Positions 1-10,999 of a DNA stretch of 64,000 bases are shown piece by piece. The translations under genes were made by a program, and so were the position numbers. Position 1 is the first letter of the stretch. Every line of letters starts with the position of its first letter. The stretch comes from Aplysia californica. Lineage: Eukaryota; Mollusca; Gastropoda; Aplysiida; Aplysiidae. The DNA lies in NCBI RefSeq assembly GCF_000002075.1, contig NW_004797909.1:139050-203049 (forward strand), written 5' to 3'. The notes beneath the pieces were generated by a model. That model was not told the DNA's origin. It was given only the letters and a program-made list of their open reading frames with translations, and searched no databases.

Positions 1-50
<50 letters not shown>
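1..50. repeat. (AG)n microsatellite
   Basis: The window opens inside an uninterrupted AG dinucleotide run, so its true start lies outside. It falls in the presumed first intron of the minus-strand secreted-protein gene whose first exon ends at 110. Confidence 0.98.
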
Positions 51-54
<4 letters not shown>

Positions 55-109
55 TAACTCATCGGTAGAGACTGGTGCTACATCACGAGTACTAAACACA
101 ACAGCTTAC

Positions 110-166
110 GGAATAGTAGGCGCACGCTGCAGCCAGAAGACAGGAGAAGGCGACCAAAATCTTCAT
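110..166 (-). CDS. First coding exon (signal peptide) of an unidentified secreted protein, partial
   Basis: On the minus strand an ATG at 166 opens a 19-codon exon reading MKILVAFSCLLAAACAYYS. It is immediately followed by a consensus splice donor (GTAAGC at 109-104). The peptide is a textbook secretion signal: a Lys at position 2, a hydrophobic stretch of about ten residues, and small residues before a likely cleavage site after the Ala-Cys-Ala triplet. An in-frame ATG further upstream would give a basic, non-hydrophobic leader; I prefer the ATG at 166 because it fits the signal peptide and the distance from the TATA box at 305-312. The rest of the gene lies beyond base 1, so the mature product cannot be named. 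What is seen: signal exon, donor and promoter. What is inferred: that these form one gene. Confidence 0.6.
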
Positions 167-304
167 TTTCACTGCAGTAGTAGATCTAGTAGTAGTAGAC
201 GAAAAAAACTGACGCTTGAACCGTTGTAGAGTATTGCTTCTGCTCCTAGATGGGCCTCTCTGAGCGGAAGACTGGATGATGAATTTCTCCAAGAGCGACC
301 ACGA

Positions 305-312
305 TATTTATA
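305..312 (-). promoter_or_regulatory. TATA box upstream of the signal-peptide exon
   Basis: The minus strand reads TATAAATA here, about 140 bases upstream of the ATG at 166. A start site 25-30 bases downstream would fall near 275-282 and leave a 5' UTR of roughly 110 bases. The spacing suits a TATA-driven RNA polymerase II promoter, of the kind often found on highly expressed secreted-protein genes. Confidence 0.5.
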
Positions 313-1474
313 GGAACTGTGGATTGAGTGCCATTATCTCTGTTGATGGGACTTGCCACCTACAGCAAAATCGGATATCGCCTCTGCTTTACAAATATCT
401 GATTGTGCGCATGTGACATCTGGGACAAACATCACTTTTGCATTAACTTGTTACAATAACGGCGTGGCCAACGTGTTAAAGATTAATTGTTATTCAACGT
501 ACTTGGAGTGTCATTAACTTTTCCTGCCCATACTTTTGGTATGACTGACAGTTTGACAATCAATATTACTGATAGGACGTTTATTTATCCTGACGTTGCA
601 ATGTCTGTCTGCCCAAAACATTATTCTCATGAGCACTGCTTCTTAATACCGAAGAGCAGCAATATTTTTAAGATGAAGGGTCTAAACTTTACTACTCCTT
701 GTTCCTCCTGTACCCCTTTCCCATCTTTAACGCCCCCTCCCCTTTTTTACCTATTGCTCTGTCACTCTCCTTCCATTGCTCCCCATCTTCTGCTTGACTT
801 CCCCTTCCACAATTCTTTTAGTGTAACCAAGCTGCACTCATTTACCATTGACGCCATCTCTGGTGTAACTATAAGTATGTAGATGTACATTAGTAAATTC
901 AGACTGATTATACTCACCGTTAATTCAGTTTATATCGTGCTGGATTGTTTTGCGAACTGAATCTTCCCTATTAATTGAGCATGTTGGATTTTCTAAGCCA
1001 TGATTCCATAGTAAGCTTGATGCAGTGCAGGATATATACTTTAACTAATCTGCACTGGCTTGATGGCAACAAACAACCATGAGGCAAGTAAGTCAGACAT
1101 CAGCGGAATACGTTAGGCCTCAGTGGACTCTCATTTTGATGAAGATAAGCAGAGGTCATTAAGATTTGATAGTGTGCACTAGCCAGCCCAATACGACCTT
1201 GTCGTACGTTTGACCAATAGAAATCCGTGTTCTTCAGTACTATTATAATCTACTGAATTACTTCTTTTGTTGCTACTTTTCCCCTTTTTCTCCCCCTACT
1301 CCTCTCTCTACCCCCCCCCCCCCCCCCTTATCTGCTTTTTCGTTTTATCTTCTCTCTTTCTCAGTTAAATAAAATAACAACGAAAATCTCCCTCCTCTTC
1401 CACACCCGAACACCTAAGCTTTTCGGATGAGCAACGAAAAATTCGTTTTTAATTTTAAAAAGAAATGTGTTTGC

Positions 1475-1607
1475 TTGTTTCAGTAAAGAGAAGCATATCG
1501 ACACAATAATGCCCATTCAGTGCTGGGACAAGTAAGATTGACAGACAAACACAACAGAGGGAAAGTAAAGAAGTAATCTACTAGTGGCACCCTCCAATCA
1601 CCTGCAG
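1475..1607. repeat. Dispersed repeat family A, copy 1
   Basis: The sequence shares the ordered words 'agagaagca', 'acacaataatg', 'acagacaaacacaacagagggaaag', and 'tggcaccctccaa' with copies at about 11836-11975, 25215-25365, 26630-26790 and a head-to-tail pair at 27795-28105. Each copy is about 130-160 bases. No coding capacity. A SINE body is the likeliest nature, because several copies end in 'cagaaaaac', close to the body of the tRNA-headed SINE at about 11000-11195. Confidence 0.6.
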
Positions 1608-2609
1608 AAAAACCTCAGAGGTCAGGTGTGTACGCTACAACGCTACATGTATGATCCCTTGGTAGAAAACCGTCAAATAGTAGGTCGTTGGGAACGCTAC
1701 CTGGACGAAAATGTAAAATCCCCTCCAATGAATATGTCCCTATCACGCCTGTAAAATGGCACTCGAAAGACTGTATTCCTTGAATCTAAACGCATTGACA
1801 ATGACTCTCCATTGAAGCAAATCAAGGAAGTCAGAATATGAACTAATACTTGGGCAATCTATTTCCACTTCCTCAATGTCTACCGCAAGGGCAAAACTGT
1901 AGTAGTGCAGCTGAAAGTCCCTATATTCGGCTCAAAACTATGGATTTCAAGTTGTAGGCATTTATAGCTTTTCCAACCTCTGCTACAACTATTTCATCGC
2001 ATAAGAACCCCTTGAAGCCGTATTTCTTCCCATACCGGGCATGTTTGTCACCACCATTTTCTCATAACGTCAATCGTTTATTTTTCTTAGCGACCGATTT
2101 CTCGAAACGTGGTTTTTCTTAATATTCACTGAATGAAGAAAAGATGTAAAACGTAAACTTTGTGTGGTGAATTGTCGATAGAATACAAAGAATAGTAGCC
2201 TATTTCGTTGGTGTTTGGAGTGTGGATTTTCACAGATTTTTTGCAAACGTGAAAACTACCTCAGGAAAAAATTCAGTAAAAATTTTCTAGTACGCTTAGG
2301 CCCCGCGTCCACTGCTCTTTTTCGTCACTTGCAGGCCGAGCTCACATGCAAATGAGCTTGCTTTTGTCAGTCACTGACAGCCTTTGCCTGACTACGCGAT
2401 TTTCCTGCATGCACACTTTTTCGCCAGACGTACAGGGGACTAAGAAAGCCTCGATTCGACTCATTTTGGAAGAAAATTTGCATCTTTAAGTACATTTTTG
2501 CTTCTTCATTGTACTTTACATGATCAATAAAGTTGTATCTCATTATAATATGTTGTACAATAGCAGATTCGTGCTGAAAAACAGCGAAAAAATGAAATTA
2601 AAGCACTTC

Positions 2610-2830
2610 ACCTAGATCTAGATCAAGATTTATTTCGTTCTTGGGAGAGCTAAAAATAGGCCAAGTTATTCCGTCTTGGGTTAGACCTATAGCTATGGAC
2701 GTGTCTAGATCTAGTTCTAGATCTACGTTCTCTAATGTTTAGTGCTTCCAATTTTCCGCCAATTTTTAGTTTTCTCCAGACCTTATCTGCCGGTCCACTA
2801 GATCTAGGCCTAGATTCTAGATCTACATCT
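2610..2830. repeat. GATCTA/AGATCT-rich low-complexity DNA
   Basis: Repeated overlapping CTAGATCTAG words occur here, as they do more densely at 55880-57050. They look like a degenerate palindromic-hexamer microsatellite characteristic of this genome. Confidence 0.6.
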
Positions 2831-3077
2831 CGATATATAATTATTGTCGCTTTGCCTTTCCTGAAACAGCGCTGTAAATATGAAGCTTAATTTATTCTTC
2901 GCTGATGAAAGTTCTGATGACCAAGTGAACAGCGCGTCTGCGTTAGAAGACAAACATTAAAATTTTGTGAGCGTGGGTTCGAATCCCAGTCCCAGCTTTT
3001 TCTTTTTTTTTTCTTCTCCTCATCGTCCCAACTTTTCTGAGAGACTCACTGAGATATTCAGTCGGACTCAGGACCAC

Positions 3078-3150
3078 GACGAGGCAACACTTATCTTGGA
3101 CGGGGGCCCCCTGACAGACCCGACTCATCGGACCGCCAGGTAACTTTACA
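3078..3150 (+). repeat. Left LTR of the Gypsy fossil
   Basis: This 73-bp segment matches 10402-10474 at all but two positions and ends in CA. Weaker similarity extends about ten bases further left (to about 3067), so the true LTR may be nearer 80-85 bp. It is followed directly by TGGTGTCAGAAGT at 3151, which has the form of a tRNA primer-binding site. Confidence 0.75.
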
Positions 3151-3163
3151 TGGTGTCAGAAGT
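3151..3163 (+). other. Candidate primer-binding site of the Gypsy fossil
   Basis: TGGTGTCAGAAGT begins immediately after the left LTR. It starts with TGG, complementary to the universal CCA end of tRNAs. The matching tRNA is probably a leucine isoacceptor but was not checked. Confidence 0.55.
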
Positions 3164-4275
3164 TGGAACTGAGACTTGTTTGTTTGTTTGGGTCTGGAGA
3201 TTCTAGATTTCTAGACTTAGAGTCTTTTATTTGAGTAGATCTATTCTGGATTTCTAGTTCCACAACAAGTGAACAGAAATGGCACAACATAACAGGGAAA
3301 ACCAGCAGAAGCAATACACAGCCAACGTACCCCTTCTATCAAAATTAAACGTAACAGATGGCACAAACCTAGCACAAGGGCGGAAAAAGTTTAAGTGAAA
3401 CTTCGAAAATTATGCTATCGCCACCAGATTAAACAAGGGAGAAGAAGATTTCCAATGTGCAGTGTTTCTAGCGACGATTGGGGAAGATGCTGTCGACAAT
3501 TTCGAAGGTTTCCACTTCGAGGACGAGGCAGATAAGAAAATCTCCAAAGCGTCACACAAGCTTTTGACGACTTTTGCATTGGAAAGACACATGAAGCCTA
3601 CGAGTCTTACAAGTTTCACATGAGGAAACAAAAACAAGACGAAACAATAGAGGCCTACATTGCACAACTTCGTCAGCTAGCCAAGTCCTGCAACTTCGGA
3701 GACACACGGTTGCAAGACCGCTTAATAAGAGATCAGGTGGTGATAGGAGTGAGAGAAGAAAGCTTAAGAGAAAAGTTTTTGGAAGACAAAAATCTCACCC
3801 TAACAAGGTGTCTAGATAGGACGAGCATATGAGTCATCTAGGACACAGTCGCATACAATGAGCCAAAGTACTGGAAACGAAGTTTCAGAAGTAAACAGGT
3901 TACAGAAAGGAAAGTTTTACAGGCAAGGTCAAAAGTCAAGGTCAAGGCCAGGGCCCCAAGCAAAAATTCCAAAGAAAAGAAATCATAGGTAAAAAAAATG
4001 TCACAGATGTGGAAGGGGTCCACACGATAAACAAGAATGTCCTGCCAAACATGCTACACATGCAAAAAGAAAGGACACTTCTCCACAGCTTGTAGAAACA
4101 AAGACAAGAAGTCGGTAAAACAAGTTGAAGAAATTTTCCTGGGAACACTACAGCTGGAAAACGAGTATGGTGTCAGGGCCGTGCAAAGCAACGATGACTT
4201 GTGGCACGCAGAAATAACTACAATAGGAAAGCCAGTTAAGTATAGAGTGGATACTGGTGCAGACGTCACGGTGAT

Positions 4276-7200
4276 CATCATCATCCGGTGCCTTGCCGAC
4301 TGGCGTGGGCGATCATGGACCTTCACTTCCATCTGTCTTTCGAAGCAGCAATGGTGTCTGTTGTTCTTGCTGCTCCCAGCCATGTTGTCATCTTGTCCAG
4401 TATCTTTTCCCTCTGTCTGCCTCTACCTCTCTTTCCATCAAACTTTCCTGTTGTTACAATGTTCTCCAATGCTTCTTTCCGCATTGTGTGTCCGAAAAAA
4501 ATTGCCTGTCGTTTTCTTATATTCGTGATAAGTTGTTTTCTATAATTTGCTTCAACCAGGACTTCTTCATTTGTTTTTCTAGCTGTCCATGGGATACGTA
4601 GCATGCGTCTCATGAACCACAACTCTGCCGCAACAATTGTTTTTTCCAGCTGTTTATTGATTGTCCATGCTTCGCACCCGTATAATAGGATTGGCTCGAT
4701 GTAGCTTTTCATTACTCTTTTCCTCATTTCCAGTGACAGATTGATGTTTGTTAGTATCTGTTTCATCTTGTGGAAGGTTGCTTTTGCTTGGCAAATGCGG
4801 CTTTTAATTTCGGTGTGACATCTACCATCGGATGATATAATGGTCCCCAAATATCTAAAATGTTGTACTTGCTTGAGGGTGGTATCATTGATTTTGATAT
4901 TGCATGTTGGGATTGGAGTATTTCTGCTTATCACCATCGTTTCGGTTTTCTTGATGTTTAGGTTTAAGCCCATGTTGTCATTCTCTTGTACGATGACATT
5001 TAATAGATTCTGCAGGTGTTTTTCATCTTCTGCTATTAGGACTGTGTCATCTGCATATCTTAGATTGTTTATATTATGTCCCCCTATCGAGATACCAGGC
5101 ATTTCTTCTATGTGTCTCATGATATTTTCACTATACAGGGAGAACAAGTCTGGAGAAAGTACACATCCTTGTCTGACTCCTCTTTTAATCTGTATGTATT
5201 CGCTGATGTCGTTTTCTATTCTCATTGCAGCTGTTTGATCCCAGTACATGTTTTTGATAATCCGTAAGTCCTTCCCGTCGATATTAAGAACTTCCAGCAT
5301 TTCGATGATCTTGTCGTGCCTGATTTTGTCGAATGCCTTGGTGTAGTCTATAAAACATAAATGAAGATCTTTCTGAACTTCTAGGGCACGTTCTATTGTT
5401 GTTCTGATGACATATATGGCATTTACAGTGCCTTTTCCTTCAATAAATCCACATTGTTCTTGGGCTATTTCTGGGAGAATTTTATTTCTTATTCTCATCA
5501 TAATTATTCTGAGTAATATTTTTGTTATGTGGCTCATGAGGCTGATGGTTCGATTTGTTTCACATTCGTTTGCATTGGGTTTCTTTGGTAAAGCTATGAA
5601 GATAGATTTTGACAAGTCTGATGGAATATGTCCAGTGGCATATATGTTGTTAAGAAGTTTTGTCAGTGTGGTGATTCCAAAGTCTTCTAAAGCTTTAATC
5701 ATCTCTGTGGTGATGTTGTCCGGTCCTGCCGCTTTCCCATTCTTCATCTTTCGTAGTGCCTTGACAACTTCTTCTTTCATGATTGGTGGTCCCTCGTTGT
5801 TATTTTCCACTCTTCTTTGTTCATCTCTTTTGTCATTGTACAGGTCACCGATATATTCTGTCCAACGTTCTAGTATCTTGTCTCTGTCCATTATGATATT
5901 CCCATCCTTTGATTTGAGGCATCCTGTTGATCCACGTGTTCTTGTATGGCACACCTCTTTAATTTTTCTGTGTAGATCTTTTGAGTTCGCATTGGAATGA
6001 TTTTCCATTTCTTCACATTCTTCTTTTAACCAGGTCTCTTTTGCTATATTACATTTGTGTCTGATTTCTTTATGAAGATTCATATATTTTTCCAAATTGT
6101 TTTTGTTTATTCTTCGTTCCTCCATAAGATTAAGAATTTCTTCAGTCATCCATTTCTTCTTTGCTTTTGTTGTCTTTTCTGGTATGACTTCTTTTGCAGC
6201 CTCATTTATAGATGTTTTAAGCAGTTCCCATTGTTTTTCTATGTCTTGTATTTCTTCTAAGGGAGCGAATTTGTTTTGTACAGTTATTCTGAATTTATCT
6301 TGCATTTCTTTGTTTGATTGTAGTATGGCCATGTTTAGTTTCATATTCTTTTTCTTGCTCATGTGTGTTTTTTTCAATCTGATTCTAAATTTTCCCACTA
6401 CGGGTACATGGTCACTGTAACAGTCTGCACCTGGCCGCGTTTTGACATTGAGCATCCCGTTTTTGTATCTTTTCTTGATCATGATATAGTCGATCTGGTT
6501 GCGAGCGCTGTCTCCAGGACTCTTCCAGGTCCATAATCTTCTTGGTGGTTGTTCATACCAAGTGTTTCCAATAATCATGTCATTCAGGATGGCCCATTCT
6601 AACAGTTTTTCTCCTCTTTCATTTCTGTTTCCCAGTCCATATGGACCCACTATGTCTTCATGTCTTATTGCTCCCACTTTTGCATTAAAAGCACCCATGA
6701 CTATGACAATGTCTTGTGATTTACAATGTGTCTTTGCTTGGTTTATTTCATCATAAAATTTCTCTATTTCATCTTCTGTGCTTTCTGAGGTTGGCGCATA
6801 TGCTTGGATGATGGTTGTATCGAATGGTGATCCTTTCAGTCTCACCAGCATAACTCTGTCTGATATTGTCAGGTACCCCTTTAGTGTCTTCGATGTTGGT
6901 ATGTCCATGATGACCGCTACTCCTCTTTCATGTTTGTCGCCTCCTGAGTAAATGATGTTATATCTGTCGGACACTATTCTGCCAGCTCCTGTCCATCGTA
7001 CTTCACATAAACCCATGATGTTAACATTCATTCTCTTCATTTCTTTCTTGATGTTGTCCAGTTTTCCTTTCTCTAGCAATGTTCTCACATTCCAGGTTGC
7101 TATGTTTCTTGTTTGATTTTTCCTTTTGTGAGCAGTATCTTGATGACGATCTGGTGTCACCTGCTGTGCATGACTGACCCTACCGGACGAGGCAGTTCTT

Positions 7201-7601
7201 TCAGAACTCCCCTTTACGTCTTTATCTTTATTTATTGAAGTGATATGATCCATAATGTTCTAGGGAAAGAATACAGCAGTGGTTTCCCCTTGCCTTCTGC
7301 TGGATTTTTGTACGGTTTACTCCGCTAGCCTTTGTCCAAAAGGACTAACCCACAAGGCAGTGGGGGCAGGTGGCAGGTTTCGGCGCCTCCCTCTCGCCTG
7401 ACAGTCTCTTTACTGAGCACATAAGGTATTTTATAGAGACAGGGTTGCCACCACCCTGTCCCACCTCGCTCTCCAAGACTGTCGCCAGTTGGTCCGCGAC
7501 TGCTTATTGGTTATTCGCAGCTACCCTACATAATGTAGGCCGTTCCACTATCCGCCACCTGTGGACGCGGTGGGTCGGGGATGGTCGCCCCAGCTTTAAC
7601 C
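4276..7601 (-). mobile_element. Full-length RTE-type LINE inserted in the Gypsy fossil
   Basis: The element lies on the minus strand with its 5' end near 7601 and its 3' end at about 4276. The 3' end is a short (ATG/ATC)n tail, as RTE elements have. It is bounded by a 9-bp target-site duplication, CACGGTGAT, at 4267-4275 and 7602-7610. A roughly 350-base 5' UTR precedes the single large frame. A second, 5'-truncated copy of the same family lies at about 29931-30935 with the same 3' tail, confirming the 3' boundary. Confidence 0.9.
4323..7253 (-). CDS. RTE LINE ORF2: AP-like endonuclease plus reverse transcriptase
   Basis: One uninterrupted frame of 976 codons. Residues about 45-290 form an AP-type endonuclease (motifs WNVRTL, EVRWTGAG, QAYAPTSE, NQIDYI, SDHVPV). 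Residues about 470-800 are the reverse transcriptase ([41 protein letters not shown] and the catalytic [11 protein letters not shown]). The C-terminal part (YGCEAWTI, FMRRMLRIPWT, GKRGRGRQR) is typical of RTE/BovB relatives, which nick DNA and prime reverse transcription at the nick. Two oddities: the conserved endonuclease GDFN motif reads GAFN, losing the catalytic Asp; and a TGA replaces the Trp codon found in the second copy, removing about 14 C-terminal residues. The copy is therefore probably inactive although its frame is long. No separate ORF1 is seen, as usual for RTE. Confidence 0.9.
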   Translation of the reverse strand: MDHITSINKDKDVKGSSERTASSGRVSHAQQVTPDRHQDTAHKRKNQTRNIATWNVRTLLEKGKLDNIKKEMKRMNVNIMGLCEVRWTGAGRIVSDRYNIIYSGGDKHERGVAVIMDIPTSKTLKGYLTISDRVMLVRLKGSPFDTTIIQAYAPTSESTEDEIEKFYDEINQAKTHCKSQDIVIVMGAFNAKVGAIRHEDIVGPYGLGNRNERGEKLLEWAILNDMIIGNTWYEQPPRRLWTWKSPGDSARNQIDYIMIKKRYKNGMLNVKTRPGADCYSDHVPVVGKFRIRLKKTHMSKKKNMKLNMAILQSNKEMQDKFRITVQNKFAPLEEIQDIEKQWELLKTSINEAAKEVIPEKTTKAKKKWMTEEILNLMEERRINKNNLEKYMNLHKEIRHKCNIAKETWLKEECEEMENHSNANSKDLHRKIKEVCHTRTRGSTGCLKSKDGNIIMDRDKILERWTEYIGDLYNDKRDEQRRVENNNEGPPIMKEEVVKALRKMKNGKAAGPDNITTEMIKALEDFGITTLTKLLNNIYATGHIPSDLSKSIFIALPKKPNANECETNRTISLMSHITKILLRIIMMRIRNKILPEIAQEQCGFIEGKGTVNAIYVIRTTIERALEVQKDLHLCFIDYTKAFDKIRHDKIIEMLEVLNIDGKDLRIIKNMYWDQTAAMRIENDISEYIQIKRGVRQGCVLSPDLFSLYSENIMRHIEEMPGISIGGHNINNLRYADDTVLIAEDEKHLQNLLNVIVQENDNMGLNLNIKKTETMVISRNTPIPTCNIKINDTTLKQVQHFRYLGTIISSDGRCHTEIKSRICQAKATFHKMKQILTNINLSLEMRKRVMKSYIEPILLYGCEAWTINKQLEKTIVAAELWFMRRMLRIPWTARKTNEEVLVEANYRKQLITNIRKRQAIFFGHTMRKEALENIVTTGKFDGKRGRGRQREKILDKMTTWLGAARTTDTIAASKDRWK

Positions 7602-10600
7602 CACGGTGATACCGGACAGATATTTCAAGAAAAACTCACCTCTAATGAAGAAAACAGAGAAGAAGTTATTTGGAGCAGGACACCAGGAACTACTGGTAAA
7701 AGGAGTAGTCAGGGATACATTGGCTACTAGGAATACATCTTCAGAACAGGATTTGTATGTCGTCACAAACCTGAATGAGTCTTTGTTAGGTAGACCAGCT
7801 ATAGAAGCTTAGAAACTCTTGGAGAGAGTGAACGAGGTGAAGAAACAAGGTATACCTTCGGAATATCCAGAGTTATTTACGGGGTTAGGAAAGATAAACA
7901 AGCCCTGCAAGATCACACTGGATCAAGAAGCAAAACCGTTTTCTGTTGCGGTTCCTCGTCGACTACCCCTGCCACGGAAAGAAAAGGTGAAAAGAAGAGC
8001 TTGTGAAGATGGAGCAAGAAGTTATTGAGCCAGTCTCTGAGCCAACAGACTGGTGTGCCCCCATTGTTGCCATTCCCAAGCCAAACGGAAAAAGCAGGTT
8101 ATGTGTAGACTTCACCAAGTTGAATGAACGTGTGCAAAGAGAAAATTTTCCCCTACCTACAACAGATCAGCTGCTAGCTCAACTCTCGGGGTGTGAATAT
8201 TTCAGAAAGCTAGACTGCAATAGTGGATTTTTTCAAATACCACTAGAGAAAGAGTCACAAAAGTTAACAACTTTTATAACGCCATACGGGAGGTACTGCT
8301 TCAAGAGATTACCTTTCGGAATCAGCTCAGGACCGGGGGTCTTTCAAAGGGAATGACCCAAATCTTGTCGGGCATTCCTGGAGTGGTGGACGACATTGAC
8401 GATGTCTTGATCGGAGGAAAGGATAAGGAAGAACACGACAGCAGACTTCATATGGTACTTCAAAGAATGAAGCAAGCAGGAGTCACCCTAAACGAAAAGT
8501 GTGTTTTTTGCGTCAAATCCATCAAATTCCTCGGACACATTATATCCAAAGAAGGCACACATATAGACCCAGAAAAGGTAGAAGCCATCACAAAGTTCCT
8601 GAGACCAGAAAAGATAGCCGATGTCCGAAGTTTCCTAGGCATGTTGGATCACATAGGAAAGTTTGCACCCGGTCTGGCAGAAAGGACAAAGCCGTTGAGA
8701 GATTTACTAAGAAAAGAAACAATATGGACCTCTGATGATCCGCAGGAACAAGCATTCCAGTCATTAAAGAAACAGATGAGTACAGCACCTTTACTCATTC
8801 ACTACAGTCCTCAAAAGTCAACAAAGATATCAGCTGATGCATCATCCTATGGCATGGGTGGTGTACTGATGCAAAAAGAAGGCACTCATCGGAAACCAGT
8901 CTATTATGTGTCAAGGTCCTTTACAGATACAGAGCGAAGATATGCACACGTTGAAAGGGAAGCCTTAGCAGTTACTTGGTGCTGCGAGAGATTTGCAGAC
9001 TTTTTGGAGGGATTGCCAAAATTCCTGATTGAAACAGATCACAAACCACTTCTTCAACTGATGAAAACAAAGCATCTGGATGAATTGACCCCTAACATTC
9101 AGAGATTTAGGATGAGAATGATGAGGTTTTCCTACAATATCGTCCATGTACCAGGAAAGAATTTGGTAACGTCCGATCCATTGTCAAGAGCTCCGGTGGG
9201 AGTGCCAAGTAAAGAAGATCATCAAATGGAAGAAGAGTGTGAGCTACACGTCAGATCTGTCCTGGAAGGATTCCCAGCAAGTGACAAGGAAATGCAAGAA
9301 ATTAGAGAGCAGCAAGATGCAGACGAAATCTGTAAGAAATTAAAAGAATACTGTCAGTCCTTATGGCCAGCGACAACCAAAGTCGATCCAGTTATGAAGC
9401 CATATTGGACGTCGGGAGACGAGCTGACTGTGGAACGAGGTTTGCTACTATAGCAGTGCCGAATTGTTATTCCCACAATATTAAGACAGGATATTTTGAA
9501 ACGTCTTCACGAAGGACACCAGGGGATAGTCAAGTGCAGAGCGCTGGCTCGAAGCAGTGTATGGTGGCCTGGACTGTCACAGCAAATCGAAACGTTGGTT
9601 ACAAACTGTCCAGACTGTGAAAAAGAAAGAAAGGTCAGCCCAGAACCATTGAAGCCGACAGTCACTCCAGACTACCCTTGGCAAAGGGTGGGTATGGATC
9701 TTTTTGTGTGGAAAGGTCACACATATCTCCTAATAGTAGACTATTACTCGAGGTGGATTGAGATAGCCTATCTAAGAGAGCCTACTGCTTCAAATGTCAA
9801 TTTTTGCTAGATATAGAGTTCCTGAAATCGTCGTCTCAGACAATGGATTCCAGTTCGTTGCACACGAGTTTCAAAAGTTCTCACAGTACTATGGTTTAAC
9901 GCACCTGAGAAGCAGCCCTCTACATCCTCAGAGTAATGGAAAAGCTGAAAGAGCCGTCAAAACTATCAAAATGTTACTAAGTCTGATGATCCTTACTTGG
10001 CTCTCATGAACTACCGCTCCACTCCTTTACAGCAAGGACAGAGCCCAGCAGAACTTCTAATGGGTAGGAAAATCAGGACAAGAGTGCCCATTTTCCCAGA
10101 AAAATTGGTCCCAAAGGGGGGAGAAAGGCAGGTGATCAGGAAGATTGACGCAGCTTTCAGGCAGAGGCAGAAACAGGATTACGATCGAAGACATTGCGCC
10201 AAGCCCATGTCAGACTTGTCAAAAGGACAGCCAGTTTGGGTTAAAACCCCAAGGGATGCCCAAGGCTACGGTTGTAGACAGATCGAGAGACAGATCATAC
10301 CTCTTGAAAACGGACAACGGCTTGAAGGTTCGTAATCGTCATCAGATCTGGCTGAGGACGGAAGGCGACGACAGTAACCATCTCGTGATCCCCAGGATCA
10401 GGACGAGGCAACACTTATCTTGGACGGGGGCCCCCTAACAGACCCGTCTCATCGGACCGCCAGGTAACTTTACAAATTATAATTTGTTGCTTTTTAGTTT
10501 TTTAAAGTGGTAAATAAATCGCCAGTGCTGTCTGTTGTCCTCGTAATCATAACATACTGGGCTAAAAATAAGTTTAGCTGGTCTGACGTCGGTGGACGTG

Positions 10601-10999
10601 GATCTTTTTGAGTCGCTTCTGCACCATGCAAAAACTTCGTACATTAGCCTGGCCTGGAAATAATCTTATTTTGGTGGACGCGTAGACTAAGGAAAAATTA
10701 ATCAGAAAAATTTGTAGATCTATGGTTTGCCAAGACGCATGCAACCCCCCCCCCCCCCCCCAATTTATTTCCATGAAAAATAAGTGTGGTACTAATTACG
10801 TAAGACGTGTCAATGAAATCCAATATGGCCGCCATATCCATGGAAATGAAACTTTTTTCTCAAATTTGATTGCGGATTTTAATTAAGACTCCGTACTATG
10901 CTTGTTTTATTTGTGAACTTTGGTAACATTTGATCCACAAATAAGCGAGATAGCCTTCAGCTGTAGCGCCCCCCCCCCCCCTCTTAACGCGTCCATTGA

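Larger units (their letters stand above)
314..3066. other. Intergenic stretch without a recognised gene
   Basis: No supported gene. Contents: a 131-codon open frame at 487-882 that looks fortuitous; a pure C run near 1310-1327; one copy of a dispersed repeat at about 1475-1607; GATCTA-rich DNA at about 2610-2830; and a lone tRNA B-box-like word (GGTTCGAATCC) at about 2970-2981 followed by a T-rich run, without a credible A-box or cloverleaf. Confidence 0.6.
3078..10474 (+). mobile_element. Broken Gypsy (Ty3/mag-like) LTR retrotransposon fossil, interrupted by an RTE LINE
   Basis: A degraded Gypsy-type element of about 4.1 kb, excluding a 3.3-kb LINE inserted inside it. The ends are short direct repeats of about 73 bp (3078-3150 and 10402-10474). 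Parts in order: gag-like region from about 3279 with a zinc-knuckle zone near 3990-4110; an aspartic-protease motif (DTGA) near 4250; reverse transcriptase about 8000-8560; RNase H about 8800-9200; integrase about 9490-10330, with the HHCC finger and DDE-type core recognisable. The order protease-RT-RNase H-integrase defines the Gypsy superfamily. LTRs this short are known in the mag lineage, so mag-like is a reasonable but unproven assignment. The element is broken, with about half a dozen disruptions in addition to the LINE. The two LTR copies differ at only two of 73 sites, suggesting a fairly recent insertion. Confidence 0.9.

Noticed and set aside
487-882. 131-codon plus-strand open frame
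   Set aside because: No domain, no repeat of the frame elsewhere, composition like the surrounding AT-rich DNA, and no splice or promoter context.
2940-3000. Possible tRNA gene (GGTTCGAATCC B-box followed by T-run)
   Set aside because: No A-box at the right distance and no cloverleaf pairing could be drawn. It is more likely a chance match or SINE remnant.
4037-4601. Plus-strand open frames overlapping the RTE 3' end
   Set aside because: They are antisense shadows of the LINE coding frame or run across the Gypsy-LINE junction.
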